In this document: positions 51,132-59,992 of the stretch, in pieces
How positions within the stretch are numbered: position 1 is the stretch's first letter
How the letters are laid out: every line of letters begins with the position of its first letter
Assembly: GCA_963815285.1 (NCBI GenBank)
Contig: CAWFGB010000009.1
Coordinates: 124,001 to 188,000, forward strand
Direction of reading: 5' to 3'
Length of the DNA: 64,000 bases
Source: JACCSI01 sp963815285
GTDB taxonomy: Bacteria; Acidobacteriota; Vicinamibacteria; Vicinamibacterales; UBA2999
Notes under the pieces: generated by a model
Database searches by the model: none
What the model was told of the DNA's origin: nothing
The model's input: the letters and a program-made list of their open reading frames with translations, nothing else
Program-made: the position numbers and the translations under genes

Positions 51132-52237
51132 GAATGTCCGCCGACTGGGTGTTTCCCAGTGAGAAGCGCGACCTCCGTGGAAAGCGTATCCTCGATCACG
51201 ACGCGTCCCATGCTGCCCACCGCATCCTGACGGTTCGCGACAACCTCTCCGACGACAACGGCCAACCGCTCCGCGTCTTCCGGTGGGTAGGTGCGCACGC
51301 CTGGCGGCCGCGTGCCGTTCTCCGACGCCACAACCGGAACGCCCAGGGCCATCGATTCCAGAACGGACGAAGCAACACCGTCGGTGACTGGAGTGCGCAG
51401 GTACAGCGATGATCGTTGCAACGCGGTCAGGAATACCTCGCGCCCAAGGTCATCGAGGAGGCATATGCGGTCGCGAATCCCGTGCGCGTGAATGCGCCCC
51501 TCGACCTCCTTCCACAGTCCTTCCTCCATGTGGCTCAAGCCGCCACACAGCACCAGGCCGACGTTTTCGTGCCGAGCCATGACCCGCGCCATGCCGTCAA
51601 TCATGGTTAGCGGAAAGAACAGCGGCCGCATTCGCATGTAGGTGAAGACCACAAATGAAAACCGAGCAAAGAACGCCTCGAGTTCGGGCGGAGGTGCCGC
51701 CGGCGTGAAATCGAGGTACTGGCGGCTGAAGGCCGGAATGGCCACCACCTTCTTCGCGGGAACACCGTATCCGCAAATCCGTTCTTTAACGGCCTGGCTG
51801 TTACAGATCACACGACGCGGAATCGTGAACAGCAGCCAGTACAACGGCACCAGCCACGGCGAACGGTTCCTGGGAAAGTAGCGCTGAATTGCACCGGCAT
51901 GAAACGTCAGGTAACAGCGGCGCCCGAGCGCCAGGTTCACGATCTCCGCCGTGAGGGCGAGGAGTGCACCTTTCAGGGAGTCGCCGTTCGTATGGGCATG
52001 CACCACGAAGCCCTGCGCGGAGTACCGGAAAAGCTTTTTCACGAGATCGGCTCCGCTCAGCACGGAGTCGTACTCGGTGCTCGGGATCGTGCGACTGGGT
52101 CCGACGTTCAACACCACGCACTGATGCCCAGCCTGTTCAATCCCTTTCTTGAGGAACTCGACTCGGACAGACCACCCTGAACGGGGCGGGGGATACGACG
52201 CGACTTCCAGAATTCTGGCTTGAGCCGTGTCAGACAT
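51128..52237 (-). CDS. GT4 glycosyltransferase (paralogue of 56.6 kb gene)
   Basis: 369 residues: ILEVASYPPPRSGWSVRVEF (N-terminal acceptor-side loop), GRRCYLTFHAGAIQRYFP, ICNSQAVKERICGYGVPAKK, LRTPVTDGVASSVLESMALG for the EX7E-type donor site. Most of its length matches the gene at 56.6-57.7 kb position by position, so the operon contains a duplicated transferase. ATG 52237 lies 12 bases after the epimerase stop; GTG 52279 would overlap that gene. It is coupled to the next GT by GTGA. Confidence 0.87.
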   Translation of the reverse strand: MSDTAQARILEVASYPPPRSGWSVRVEFLKKGIEQAGHQCVVLNVGPSRTIPSTEYDSVLSGADLVKKLFRYSAQGFVVHAHTNGDSLKGALLALTAEIVNLALGRRCYLTFHAGAIQRYFPRNRSPWLVPLYWLLFTIPRRVICNSQAVKERICGYGVPAKKVVAIPAFSRQYLDFTPAAPPPELEAFFARFSFVVFTYMRMRPLFFPLTMIDGMARVMARHENVGLVLCGGLSHMEEGLWKEVEGRIHAHGIRDRICLLDDLGREVFLTALQRSSLYLRTPVTDGVASSVLESMALGVPVVASENGTRPPGVRTYPPEDAERLAVVVGEVVANRQDAVGSMGRVVIEDTLSTEVALLTGKHPVGGHS

Positions 52238-52248
52238 TCCGCGAGGGA

Positions 52249-53424
52249 TCACGTATACAGCTGCTTCAAGAGCGGCCACGATGGCGTGTCCCAGCCGACG
52301 GCTTGACCGTACCAGCGGCGGAAGGATTCCATGCTCTGATCAAACGACAGGGCTGGTCGATAGCCGAGAAGCTCGTGCGACCTTGCCGTTGAATAACGGA
52401 CATCCCGAAGCTGCTGTCTGAGCAGCGGTATGGAAACCGGCGGTGCTGTCGGCCGTCGCCGCGGCTTGGCCCCGTCGTTAGCTTGTCGGCGTAGTGCCTT
52501 TTGCACCTGCTGTGGTGTGGCGCCGACGACGAGTTGTTTTGCCAGCAGCTCGGTCCTCGCAATCAGCGGGTCCCCGCGAAGGGCCTCTCGCACGTCAGAA
52601 GAGAGGAGATGTCGGAGCGTCTTCGTGAGCGACCCCTTCGGCGGCGGAGCTGCCGTTGCGCGCCGGGTCGCCTCGGCGCGACTGAACTGCTGACTCGGCC
52701 CGGCTTCGGCGAGCGGCGTCAGGTGAGCAATCACGTCCGCCCACGTGGCACCTGACGCGTCGGTCACAAAGATGCGCTCTCCGTCCGCAGTGACGGCCGG
52801 ATCCAAGCCACGGTGCATGGCGTGGACCAGGTTGTCCACGTCAACCAGTTCGCAGGGCAGTGTCCCGGCCTCGACCAGGCCGAACAGCCCAGAACGAAGG
52901 GTGCTGACGATGTCGAGCAGAAAGGGCGAGTGTGGCCCGGAAATATTCGGCGGACAGATCACGACAGCTGACAACCCGCGTTCGACCGCAGCTTTGACGG
53001 CATTGTCCTGGGTGAGCTTATTGGCGCCGTACGTGTTCGGCTCCGGGCGCGTTTCGCGGCTCTCGAGGACATGTCCTGGAGCAGTATCGCCATACACTGC
53101 GACGCTGCTGACATGAACGAATCGCCGGATGCGCGCCTCGAGGCTGGCCTCCAGGAGATTTTGAAAGCCGCGGGTCAGCGCTTCCTTGCTGCCGCGGGCG
53201 CAGTTGACGACCGCTGTGCAATCGCGCAGCGCGTCGGCAACCGAAGCGGGCGAGAGCAGGTCCACCATGCGCAGATCGAGGCCATGTCGCGCCAGCCGAG
53301 CTGCGTTGCCACTGCTGTGAATCAGCGGCACCATGCGCATGTTGGCATCGTGCAGGAATCGTTCAATGAAGGCGCTTCCGACAAATCCCGACGCGCCGAA
53401 AATCGCCACCGTCTCTGGTTTCAT
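52249..53424 (-). CDS. NAD-dependent epimerase/dehydratase (extended SDR)
   Basis: 391 residues with the Rossmann motif AIFGASGFVGSAFIERFL, AVVNCARGS, RRFVHVSSVAVYGD and the catalytic YGANK Tyr-Lys pair. Extended SDRs of this type epimerise or dehydrate nucleotide sugars. The C-terminal half after about residue 240 (SQQFSRAEATRRATAAPPPK...) is unusual, helical and basic, and replaces the standard substrate-binding domain. The ATG at 53424 overlaps the oxidoreductase stop (ATGA). It likely acts with the neighbouring Gfo/Idh/MocA oxidoreductase on the same nucleotide sugar. Confidence 0.86.
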   Translation of the reverse strand: MKPETVAIFGASGFVGSAFIERFLHDANMRMVPLIHSSGNAARLARHGLDLRMVDLLSPASVADALRDCTAVVNCARGSKEALTRGFQNLLEASLEARIRRFVHVSSVAVYGDTAPGHVLESRETRPEPNTYGANKLTQDNAVKAAVERGLSAVVICPPNISGPHSPFLLDIVSTLRSGLFGLVEAGTLPCELVDVDNLVHAMHRGLDPAVTADGERIFVTDASGATWADVIAHLTPLAEAGPSQQFSRAEATRRATAAPPPKGSLTKTLRHLLSSDVREALRGDPLIARTELLAKQLVVGATPQQVQKALRRQANDGAKPRRRPTAPPVSIPLLRQQLRDVRYSTARSHELLGYRPALSFDQSMESFRRWYGQAVGWDTPSWPLLKQLYT

Positions 53425-54440
53425 GACCGGCTCACCGCAGGGACAACCTCGGTCGCGGAGGCGCTGCCGCGGCGATGGCTGTACAAATGCTCTAGGAGCC
53501 GTAATGATTCGAGCCCCTGCTCGCCTGTGACCGTCGGCATTCGCTGCCCGCGCGCGGCATGGATGAAGTCTTCAAGTTGCTGCACGAATTCGTCACCGGC
53601 AGACGAGTGCCGCCGGGACACTAGATTCATCTCGATATCCGGCTTGTCATGTGGTCGCACCTGGATCGTGGCATCCGCGCTGTCCTTGAGCACGACCAAA
53701 CCCATGTCCGTCTCCAAGACAAAACCGGCCGGCATCGCAACCGTTTTCGAAAAGCGCGCCACACCAGTGAACCCTTGCTTCTTGCGGTAAACGAAATGGG
53801 CTTCGGCATTGGCTTCTGGCCCGCCCATCGCATCGTCGATCAGTGTGGCTTCGTCCGGATAACCGAACCAGTAGAGCATGCGATCGATGAAATGGGTGCC
53901 GGTGGTAATGAGTACACCGCCGCCGCTGGTTCGCCGGTCCAGGTTGTAGGCGGACAGCGGTGCCCACCCTCCCTTGGTGCCGAACTGGTAGGCAAACCGA
54001 CGGATGCGCCCGAAGTGCTCCTCTTCAATCAGCCGCGCCATGAGGCGCACGGTCTCGCGGAATCGACTGACGTAGCCGACGGCGACTGTCGCCCCACTTT
54101 GGCGGGCCGCCTGGCAAATTCGTTCGCCATCGCTCGTGCTGATAGCGAGGGGTTTTTCGATGAGCACCGCGACGCCGGCGCCCAGGCATTGCTCAGCAAT
54201 CACGGCATGAGTGTGGTTGGGGGTGGCGATGATCGCACCATCCACATCAGCCAGCACGTCCGAGACATCAGTGGCCACCCGCGGTTGGACCCCAAAACGT
54301 TCTGCCAGCGCATGCGCACGCGAGGGTACGGGGTCAACCAGGGCGGCAAGCTCCGCAAAGGGGGACGAGAGCACTGCTTCGGTATGAGAGGCCGCGATCT
54401 TTCCACAACCGACAATGGCGAATTTAAATGAAGTCGTCAT
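53421..54440 (-). CDS. Gfo/Idh/MocA-family oxidoreductase
   Basis: 339 residues with N-terminal FAIVGCGKIAASHTEAVLSS (NAD-binding), GAIIATPNHTHAVIAEQCL, the conserved VLIEKPLAIS (EKP motif) and GGGVLITTGTHFIDRMLYWF in the substrate domain. Family members oxidise or reduce sugars and nucleotide sugars; WbpB-like enzymes act in uronic-acid amination routes. Its stop overlaps the epimerase ATG. It is 33 bases downstream of the sulfotransferase gene. Confidence 0.92.
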   Translation of the reverse strand: MTTSFKFAIVGCGKIAASHTEAVLSSPFAELAALVDPVPSRAHALAERFGVQPRVATDVSDVLADVDGAIIATPNHTHAVIAEQCLGAGVAVLIEKPLAISTSDGERICQAARQSGATVAVGYVSRFRETVRLMARLIEEEHFGRIRRFAYQFGTKGGWAPLSAYNLDRRTSGGGVLITTGTHFIDRMLYWFGYPDEATLIDDAMGGPEANAEAHFVYRKKQGFTGVARFSKTVAMPAGFVLETDMGLVVLKDSADATIQVRPHDKPDIEMNLVSRRHSSAGDEFVQQLEDFIHAARGQRMPTVTGEQGLESLRLLEHLYSHRRGSASATEVVPAVSRS

Positions 54441-54473
54441 TTGCTTACTTGGAAGGGCGGCCCGACCCGATTT

Positions 54474-55388
54474 TTACAACAGCTCATAACCAAAGGGCTC
54501 GGCCTGTGTCGCAACGTGTTGATTAATAGCATCGAGATCGGCGCGTGACAATCGCTTCAGACTGCGGGCGTTGAGATTTTGCAGCGGCTTCGGTGTGCCG
54601 TCCATGTTGTGAGAGCGAAAGCTCCGGCCCAACAAGCTTGAATCGAATGGCGCCGGCAACGCCAAGAATTGTTCCAGCAGCGGCAGGTGATCGGCTGGGC
54701 GATCGCAGAGATCTTCATAACGCACGATGATGAAGCGCTCCAAATGCGCCATGTCCTCCCGGAGTATCTTGTGGACGAGCGTCCAGTGCGCGGCCGCTTC
54801 TTCGATTGTATATTTCGTTCGCCGCGTGATCCCCTCGCACACTGCGTAGGGGTGCCGCACGAGCACGATAAACCGCGACGGCCTGAAGTGCCGCTGGAGC
54901 CAGCGCGATCGGAGCGTGTTGGGAGGGCTCTTTTCGAGCAGATAGCCGGGGCCCGGAGTGAACTGCCAGGCCCAGTCGTAGCGAAGGCGAGCCAGGCACC
55001 CGTTGTCGCTCTCCTCGGTCCAGCGAAAAAGATCGAGCCGTTGCGAGAAGACACGGCCGATTCTGTACGAGGCTGAATTGGGTATGGCGCGCGTAAGCCG
55101 TTGCCCCTCTTTCGGTAATATCCGAACGAGCGGATGGGCGCTGAGTACCTCGGACAACAGCGTTGTACCGGAATTATTGCAGCCAAGGATGAAGATCCAG
55201 CTGTACGGACCAGGATCTAAACGCCGATCAACTTCCTGTTGGAGACGGCTAGCTCCGAGAGTCCGCCATCGCATCTCCTGTACGTGCCGGGGAAGGTGGC
55301 GCCGCGTCCGCGAGAGCTTCTCGCGAATCGGTGTCGGCACGAGCGACGTATACAGACGCTTCATTGGGGGGTTACTTGATTGGCTCAT
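54474..55388 (-). CDS. Sulfotransferase-family protein (third of three)
   Basis: About 304 residues: WIFILGCNNSGTTLLSEVLS (5'-PSB loop), FIVLVRHPYAVCEGITRRTK (3'-PB motif RHPxxV), FIIVRYEDLCDRPADHLPLL (RYEDL, exact). This is the clearest sulfotransferase pattern of the three and looks like the bacterial carbohydrate-sulfotransferase group. ATG 55388 overlaps the upstream GT gene by 17 bases; ATG 55364 would avoid the overlap. It lies inside the transferase operon, so a sugar acceptor is likely. Confidence 0.9.
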   Translation of the reverse strand: MSQSSNPPMKRLYTSLVPTPIREKLSRTRRHLPRHVQEMRWRTLGASRLQQEVDRRLDPGPYSWIFILGCNNSGTTLLSEVLSAHPLVRILPKEGQRLTRAIPNSASYRIGRVFSQRLDLFRWTEESDNGCLARLRYDWAWQFTPGPGYLLEKSPPNTLRSRWLQRHFRPSRFIVLVRHPYAVCEGITRRTKYTIEEAAAHWTLVHKILREDMAHLERFIIVRYEDLCDRPADHLPLLEQFLALPAPFDSSLLGRSFRSHNMDGTPKPLQNLNARSLKRLSRADLDAINQHVATQAEPFGYELL

Positions 55389-56559
55389 GATGTTCCGTGG
55401 GCGCACGAGTTACTTGCAACCCCGCCGCGGCGGTCTGGCCGACGAGCGCCAGAACGCGCTCTGCATTGCTTCGCCAGTTGCGCCCATCCTGCACGGTGCG
55501 CCGGGCCTCGCGTCCGAGGGCCGACCGCAGCCGATCATCGGCCGCAAGCCGCCGCAGTACACTAGCCAGACTATCGGAACGTTCGTCCACAAACAGTAGC
55601 CCGTCACGCCCGTCGGTAATCAGTTCGGCGATGTTCTCGAGGCGCGGCGCCACTACCGCCCGTTCCATGGCCATGTACTCGAGCAGCTTCATTGGCGAGG
55701 CCACGCGGGTCCTCTCACTAGCGACGACAGCGATGTCCATGGCGGCCAGGTGGTCAGGCATCTGTTCTTGCGGCACCCGGCCGGTGATCACCAGGCGATC
55801 CGAAAGTCCGAGGGTGGCGGCGTGGCCCTCGACGCCCGCCCGGGCAGGTCCATCGCCGACGAGAAACAGCCGCACTCCAGCGATGCCCGCAACGGCATTG
55901 AGCAGCAACTCCAACCCATGCCAGTCGCGCATCACACCAGCCCAGCCGACGGTGAGCGCCTGGCCAAGCCCGTAGCGTGCGCGAATCCGCGCGCGATCCG
56001 CGACTGCGGGATCGAATCGTTGCGGATCAGCACCGTTCGGGACCACTGCCGCCTTAATCTGCGCAATGCGCTCGATATCGCGCGCGAGAGGCGTGGAGAC
56101 CGCCAGCACCACGTCCGCCTGGGTCAGCGCGCGGCGCTCGAACCGCGCCGCCAACCGCTCGAGCGCCACCGGTTCGAACTGCTGGTACTGGGCGCCCGTG
56201 AAAAGGCAGTTCACCTCGAGCACCGTTGGGATGCCCGCTTTGCGTGCAGCGCTCAGTGCGCCCACGTCAAGACGGGCATGTCGCTTGTACAGGAAGTCGG
56301 GTCGTATGGCCTGAATCTCGCGGCGCACATCGAGAGAATCCGGCACGTTGCTGGCAATGGCGGCGATTTCGTAGGCGGCTGACGGCAGCATCCCCTTGAG
56401 CCGACTTACCAGCTTCTCCCGCGCCGGCAAACCTTCGGCACCGGCGAGGCTGCGGACATGCACTTCGTGGCCAAGGCTGCGAAAAGCCGACACCATCTCG
56501 GCGATGTGAATGCCTTCCGCCCCGTCGGCCAGCGTCCGATGGTGATACAGGATCCTCAT
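55372..56559 (-). CDS. GT4 glycosyltransferase
   Basis: 395 residues, full GT-B: RILYHHRTLADGAEGIHIAE, DFLYKRHARLDVGALSAARK, TVLEVNCLFTGAQYQQFEPV, AAVVPNGADPQRFDP, LTVGWAGVMRDWHGLELLL, and ASPMKLLEYMAMERAVVAPR as the donor-binding region. ATG 56559 overlaps the upstream GT stop (ATGA). It is one of four GTs in this operon; the sugar is unknown. Confidence 0.9.
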   Translation of the reverse strand: MRILYHHRTLADGAEGIHIAEMVSAFRSLGHEVHVRSLAGAEGLPAREKLVSRLKGMLPSAAYEIAAIASNVPDSLDVRREIQAIRPDFLYKRHARLDVGALSAARKAGIPTVLEVNCLFTGAQYQQFEPVALERLAARFERRALTQADVVLAVSTPLARDIERIAQIKAAVVPNGADPQRFDPAVADRARIRARYGLGQALTVGWAGVMRDWHGLELLLNAVAGIAGVRLFLVGDGPARAGVEGHAATLGLSDRLVITGRVPQEQMPDHLAAMDIAVVASERTRVASPMKLLEYMAMERAVVAPRLENIAELITDGRDGLLFVDERSDSLASVLRRLAADDRLRSALGREARRTVQDGRNWRSNAERVLALVGQTAAAGLQVTRAPTEHHEPIK

Positions 56560-57650
56560 TGTCGTGAGGTCAACAGGACAATTTCCTCGGCCAGCGTGTC
56601 CGGAGCGTCCACGCGCTTAATCGATTGCACGACCTCCGTTCGGTGAGTAATGACATAGTCGAGGCGGTCAGCCATGAGCTGGTGATCGGTTGCGGGATAA
56701 GTGATCACGCCGGCAGGCCTGGTGCCATTCTCACATGCCACGACTGGCACGCCGAGCGCCAGCGCTTCGAGCACCGATGACGCGACGCCATCGGTGATCG
56801 GCGTTCGTAGGTACAGCGTTGATCGGCGCAACGCGGTCAAAAACGCGTCATGGTCCAGATCCTCGACCGTGCAGATCTGGTCTTCCAGGTGATGCTGCTG
56901 GATACGAGCCTGAACGTCGTCCCAAATCCCCTCATCCATGTGACCTGAAATCCCGCAGAGTACCAGGCCGACATCCTTACGACGGGCCGTCAAGGCCGCA
57001 AGCCCATCCACAAGCGTGAGCGGGAAAAACAATGGGCGCATGCGGACGTAGGTGAAAATCACGTGGGCGTAGCGCGCGAAAAAGGCCTCCAATTCATCAG
57101 GTATCGCAGTTGGTGTGTAGTCCAGGTATTGCTTGCTGAACGCTGGGATAGGGGCAATTTTTCTTGCCGGAACACCGTACCCCTGAATCTTGCCTTTCAC
57201 CGCTTCGCTGTTGCAGATGATGCGTCGAGGAATCCTGAACAGCAGCCAGAACGCTGGGACCAGCCACCAGGCCTTATCACGGGGGAAGTACCGTTGGATT
57301 ACGCCCGCATGAAAGGTGAGGTAGCACCGGCGTCCGCTGACCAGATTGATCACCTCGGCCAGCAACGCGAGCATAAGACCCTTCAGCGCGTCGCCATTAG
57401 CGTGGGCGTGCACCACAAATCCTCGACGCGAATAGCGCCATACCTTACGTACGAAGTCAGACCCGCCCAGTACCGTCTCGTACTCGTCACTCGGAATCAG
57501 GCGGCTCGTGCCGATGTTGAGCACGACGCAGCGGTGCCCTTCGACCTCCAGCGCCTTCTTGAGGAACTCGACGCGGATGCCCCAGCCCGCACGTGGTGGC
57601 GGATACGAAGTGACCTCGAGGATCCGGGCCACGACAGCCCCATGATTCAT
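56556..57650 (-). CDS. GT4 glycosyltransferase (paralogue of 51.1 kb gene)
   Basis: 364 residues: ILEVTSYPPPRAGWGIRVEF, GRRCYLTFHAGVIQRYFPRD, ICNSEAVKGKIQGYGVPARK, LRTPITDGVASSVLEALALG. It aligns along nearly its whole length with the gene at 51.1-52.2 kb, showing an internal duplication of the operon. ATG 57650 overlaps the heparinase stop (ATGA); the open frame extends further upstream only inside the heparinase gene. The two paralogues probably add related sugars in different positions. Confidence 0.9.
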   Translation of the reverse strand: MNHGAVVARILEVTSYPPPRAGWGIRVEFLKKALEVEGHRCVVLNIGTSRLIPSDEYETVLGGSDFVRKVWRYSRRGFVVHAHANGDALKGLMLALLAEVINLVSGRRCYLTFHAGVIQRYFPRDKAWWLVPAFWLLFRIPRRIICNSEAVKGKIQGYGVPARKIAPIPAFSKQYLDYTPTAIPDELEAFFARYAHVIFTYVRMRPLFFPLTLVDGLAALTARRKDVGLVLCGISGHMDEGIWDDVQARIQQHHLEDQICTVEDLDHDAFLTALRRSTLYLRTPITDGVASSVLEALALGVPVVACENGTRPAGVITYPATDHQLMADRLDYVITHRTEVVQSIKRVDAPDTLAEEIVLLTSRQ

Positions 57651-59992
57651 CGGCTCACCGTCGTGACATCCGCACGGGTAGCGGCTAACGCACGCATCGC
57701 CAAGGCGTCGAATCGAAGGCGCGACCCGCCAAGGCGGCTCGCCTGTGTGGTGCCGTCCGCGCGCACGCGACAAATGGCAAGCAACGCGTCAGTGTCGATT
57801 GCGTCCGACGACGCCACACCGGCGGCACTCACGCAGTCGGTGTAGTCACGGCCACAGATCAGCGCGAAGTCGCCGGGCACGCGTCCCGCCGCTGTCAGCG
57901 ACACACGGGGTGCCGTACCCACTCGGGTCCCGATCACCGTCAGCAGGGATGTCCGGGGTTGAGCGGTGACCAGTTGCAGCGTCAGTCGGGGGGCCTCCTG
58001 GCGGACGCCCAGACTGGGCGCGATCCACCCGTCCGCGGGACCTGGACCGCCGCACGACGTGGCGGCGCTCCAGCGTTCGCTGCCGAGCCACGCGATGTCG
58101 ACGTCGCCGTCGAAGAGCGCCGTTGCCGTCCCCGTCTGTTCCAGCGCCCCGGGAGCTAACTGGTAATGGACCATGAACTGGTGCTCGCCGGTGCCTACGA
58201 ACTCGTCGTAGATCAGCAGGTATGAGTCCGCTCGCAGCCACACCGCACGCCGATGCACCACGCCCTGTGAGCCGCGGGCGTAGCCATCGTGCGACCCGAT
58301 CACCCACGCGGCGTCGGCCTCGGGGCTCCAACCCTCCAGCACCGCGCGGTAGCTGTGGGACCACGCCATTTTGCCGATGTGCGTCGCCTGGTCTCGGCCG
58401 TCCACCGCGGCGGTGTTGTGGGCCGCGGTTTCGCGGAAGTGCGCCTCCCAGGGGCCGCCGCAGTTGTAGGCGAACAGCCCGGAGTCCACGAGCACACGGC
58501 GTCCGTTCAGGCAGGCGATGACCGACAGGCAATCGGCATGGCCGTGCATCGAGTTCGGAACGCTGTCGGTGCGCATGCCCGCCGCCTGCTCGCCACAATC
58601 GAAGCAGACGTAGTCGGCGCGCGCCGACCAGTCGCTGCGCATGACGAAGTAGCCACTCGAAGTGAGCGCCACGGAGGTTTGACGTGGTGCGTGGCTCTCC
58701 ATCGCGTCGAACTGGCGGAGCCCTTCTGGGCCGAGCAGCCAGAGGGCGTCCTCGTGAAAGCGTCCGGCGACGTGCTTGAAGTCTCCGCGGTTGAACAGGA
58801 CGGCACCCATCGCCTGATAAGGACGAAAATCCCAAAAGGGGAGATGCTCCATCCGAATCGGCTTACCATCGTCCGCTCCACCGATTGACGGTGTGTTGCC
58901 GTCGGGCTGCGATAGGAGCATGCTGAAATCCAAACCGCGTTCGATCGCTCCCCACACCCGAGGCGAGAAATCGTCGCCGGTGGCACGGGCGAGCGTTGCG
59001 GCCAGGAGATAAAATCCCACCGTCGCGTGGTGGTAGAACGTGGATTGCTCCACTGAGCCGCCATCGGCGTAGAACTGTTGCGCGAGGCGACCTTCCATGA
59101 GCGCGCGCCCCGTGGTTCGCCATCGTTCGGCGTCGCGAAATTCTGGAAAGCACGTCCCCACCATGTAGAGCGCCGCTGCTTCGGCAATCAGATGGTTGTA
59201 CGGACTCGAATACAGCTCCAGGTGCCGCTCGATGAAACGGGCGTGATCGTAAAAGCTGCGCAGCCATTCGAGATGGAAAGGCTCGTCGAGGTCGTCCACC
59301 GCTAAGTGATACGCCCAGAGCCACGAGAAGATTCGAAAAGCCGGTTCAAGGGCACACGACCAGTTCACGCCAGTCGCGTACGGATTGCCGGCGATCCAAC
59401 TCCGGACCAGCCGCATCAGCGCCTGGAGGTTCTCCGGGTTGCGGTCCAGGAACCACGCTTTGCCCAGGTCGATCACAAACTGCTGCCGGCTCAGTTCCCA
59501 GACATGCTTGACATCGCCGAAGCCGACGTCGCCGCCGTGGACGCGACAATCCGCGTGGTAAGTTGCCGGCCATTGCCGTCCGCTTATCGGATCGGCCAGC
59601 CAGTCGATCTCGCCGGGGTAATTGAATTCGCTACCGAAAAACTCGAACTGCTGCCGCCGAGCCCTGGCCGCGTGGTCATGCGTTTGCGCGTGCTCGCCGG
59701 CGTAGGTGCTGGCAAACAGCGAGCGCATCACTTCAGGCTCGCGTACGCTCTGAAAGAAGCGGTGGCATTGCTCCGCGCGTGACGTGATGAGCCGCTGCTC
59801 CCACTGAAAACCGCGTAGACGGTCCACCAGGGCGTGTCCGAGCCGGTTGGGCGGGGCGAGGCTGCCGGCATGGTAATCTCGCCGCTCCCGCGAGATGAAC
59901 GCCGCATAGCGAATGCGGTGCATCACTTCGGCCGCTGACATCGACCGTAGTTTGCTCAGCCGCGACAACGGGGACAGAATCGGCGGCGTCAT
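57647..59992 (-). CDS. Heparinase II/III-family polysaccharide lyase
   Basis: 781 residues. An N-terminal alpha/alpha-toroid (about 150-430; EIDWLADPISGRQWPATYHA, WSCALEPAFRIFSWLWAYHL, SSPYNHLIAEAAALYMVG with the conserved N-H pair) is followed by a beta-sandwich domain (about 440-760; SVPNSMHGHADCLSVIACL with the catalytic-type His, HNTAAVDGRDQ). Members cleave uronic-acid-containing, often sulfated polymers. No signal peptide is seen, as in many biosynthetic-locus members where it may control chain length. Coupled by ATGA to both neighbours. Supports a uronate-rich product. Confidence 0.92.
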   Translation of the reverse strand: MTPPILSPLSRLSKLRSMSAAEVMHRIRYAAFISRERRDYHAGSLAPPNRLGHALVDRLRGFQWEQRLITSRAEQCHRFFQSVREPEVMRSLFASTYAGEHAQTHDHAARARRQQFEFFGSEFNYPGEIDWLADPISGRQWPATYHADCRVHGGDVGFGDVKHVWELSRQQFVIDLGKAWFLDRNPENLQALMRLVRSWIAGNPYATGVNWSCALEPAFRIFSWLWAYHLAVDDLDEPFHLEWLRSFYDHARFIERHLELYSSPYNHLIAEAAALYMVGTCFPEFRDAERWRTTGRALMEGRLAQQFYADGGSVEQSTFYHHATVGFYLLAATLARATGDDFSPRVWGAIERGLDFSMLLSQPDGNTPSIGGADDGKPIRMEHLPFWDFRPYQAMGAVLFNRGDFKHVAGRFHEDALWLLGPEGLRQFDAMESHAPRQTSVALTSSGYFVMRSDWSARADYVCFDCGEQAAGMRTDSVPNSMHGHADCLSVIACLNGRRVLVDSGLFAYNCGGPWEAHFRETAAHNTAAVDGRDQATHIGKMAWSHSYRAVLEGWSPEADAAWVIGSHDGYARGSQGVVHRRAVWLRADSYLLIYDEFVGTGEHQFMVHYQLAPGALEQTGTATALFDGDVDIAWLGSERWSAATSCGGPGPADGWIAPSLGVRQEAPRLTLQLVTAQPRTSLLTVIGTRVGTAPRVSLTAAGRVPGDFALICGRDYTDCVSAAGVASSDAIDTDALLAICRVRADGTTQASRLGGSRLRFDALAMRALAATRADVTTVSR

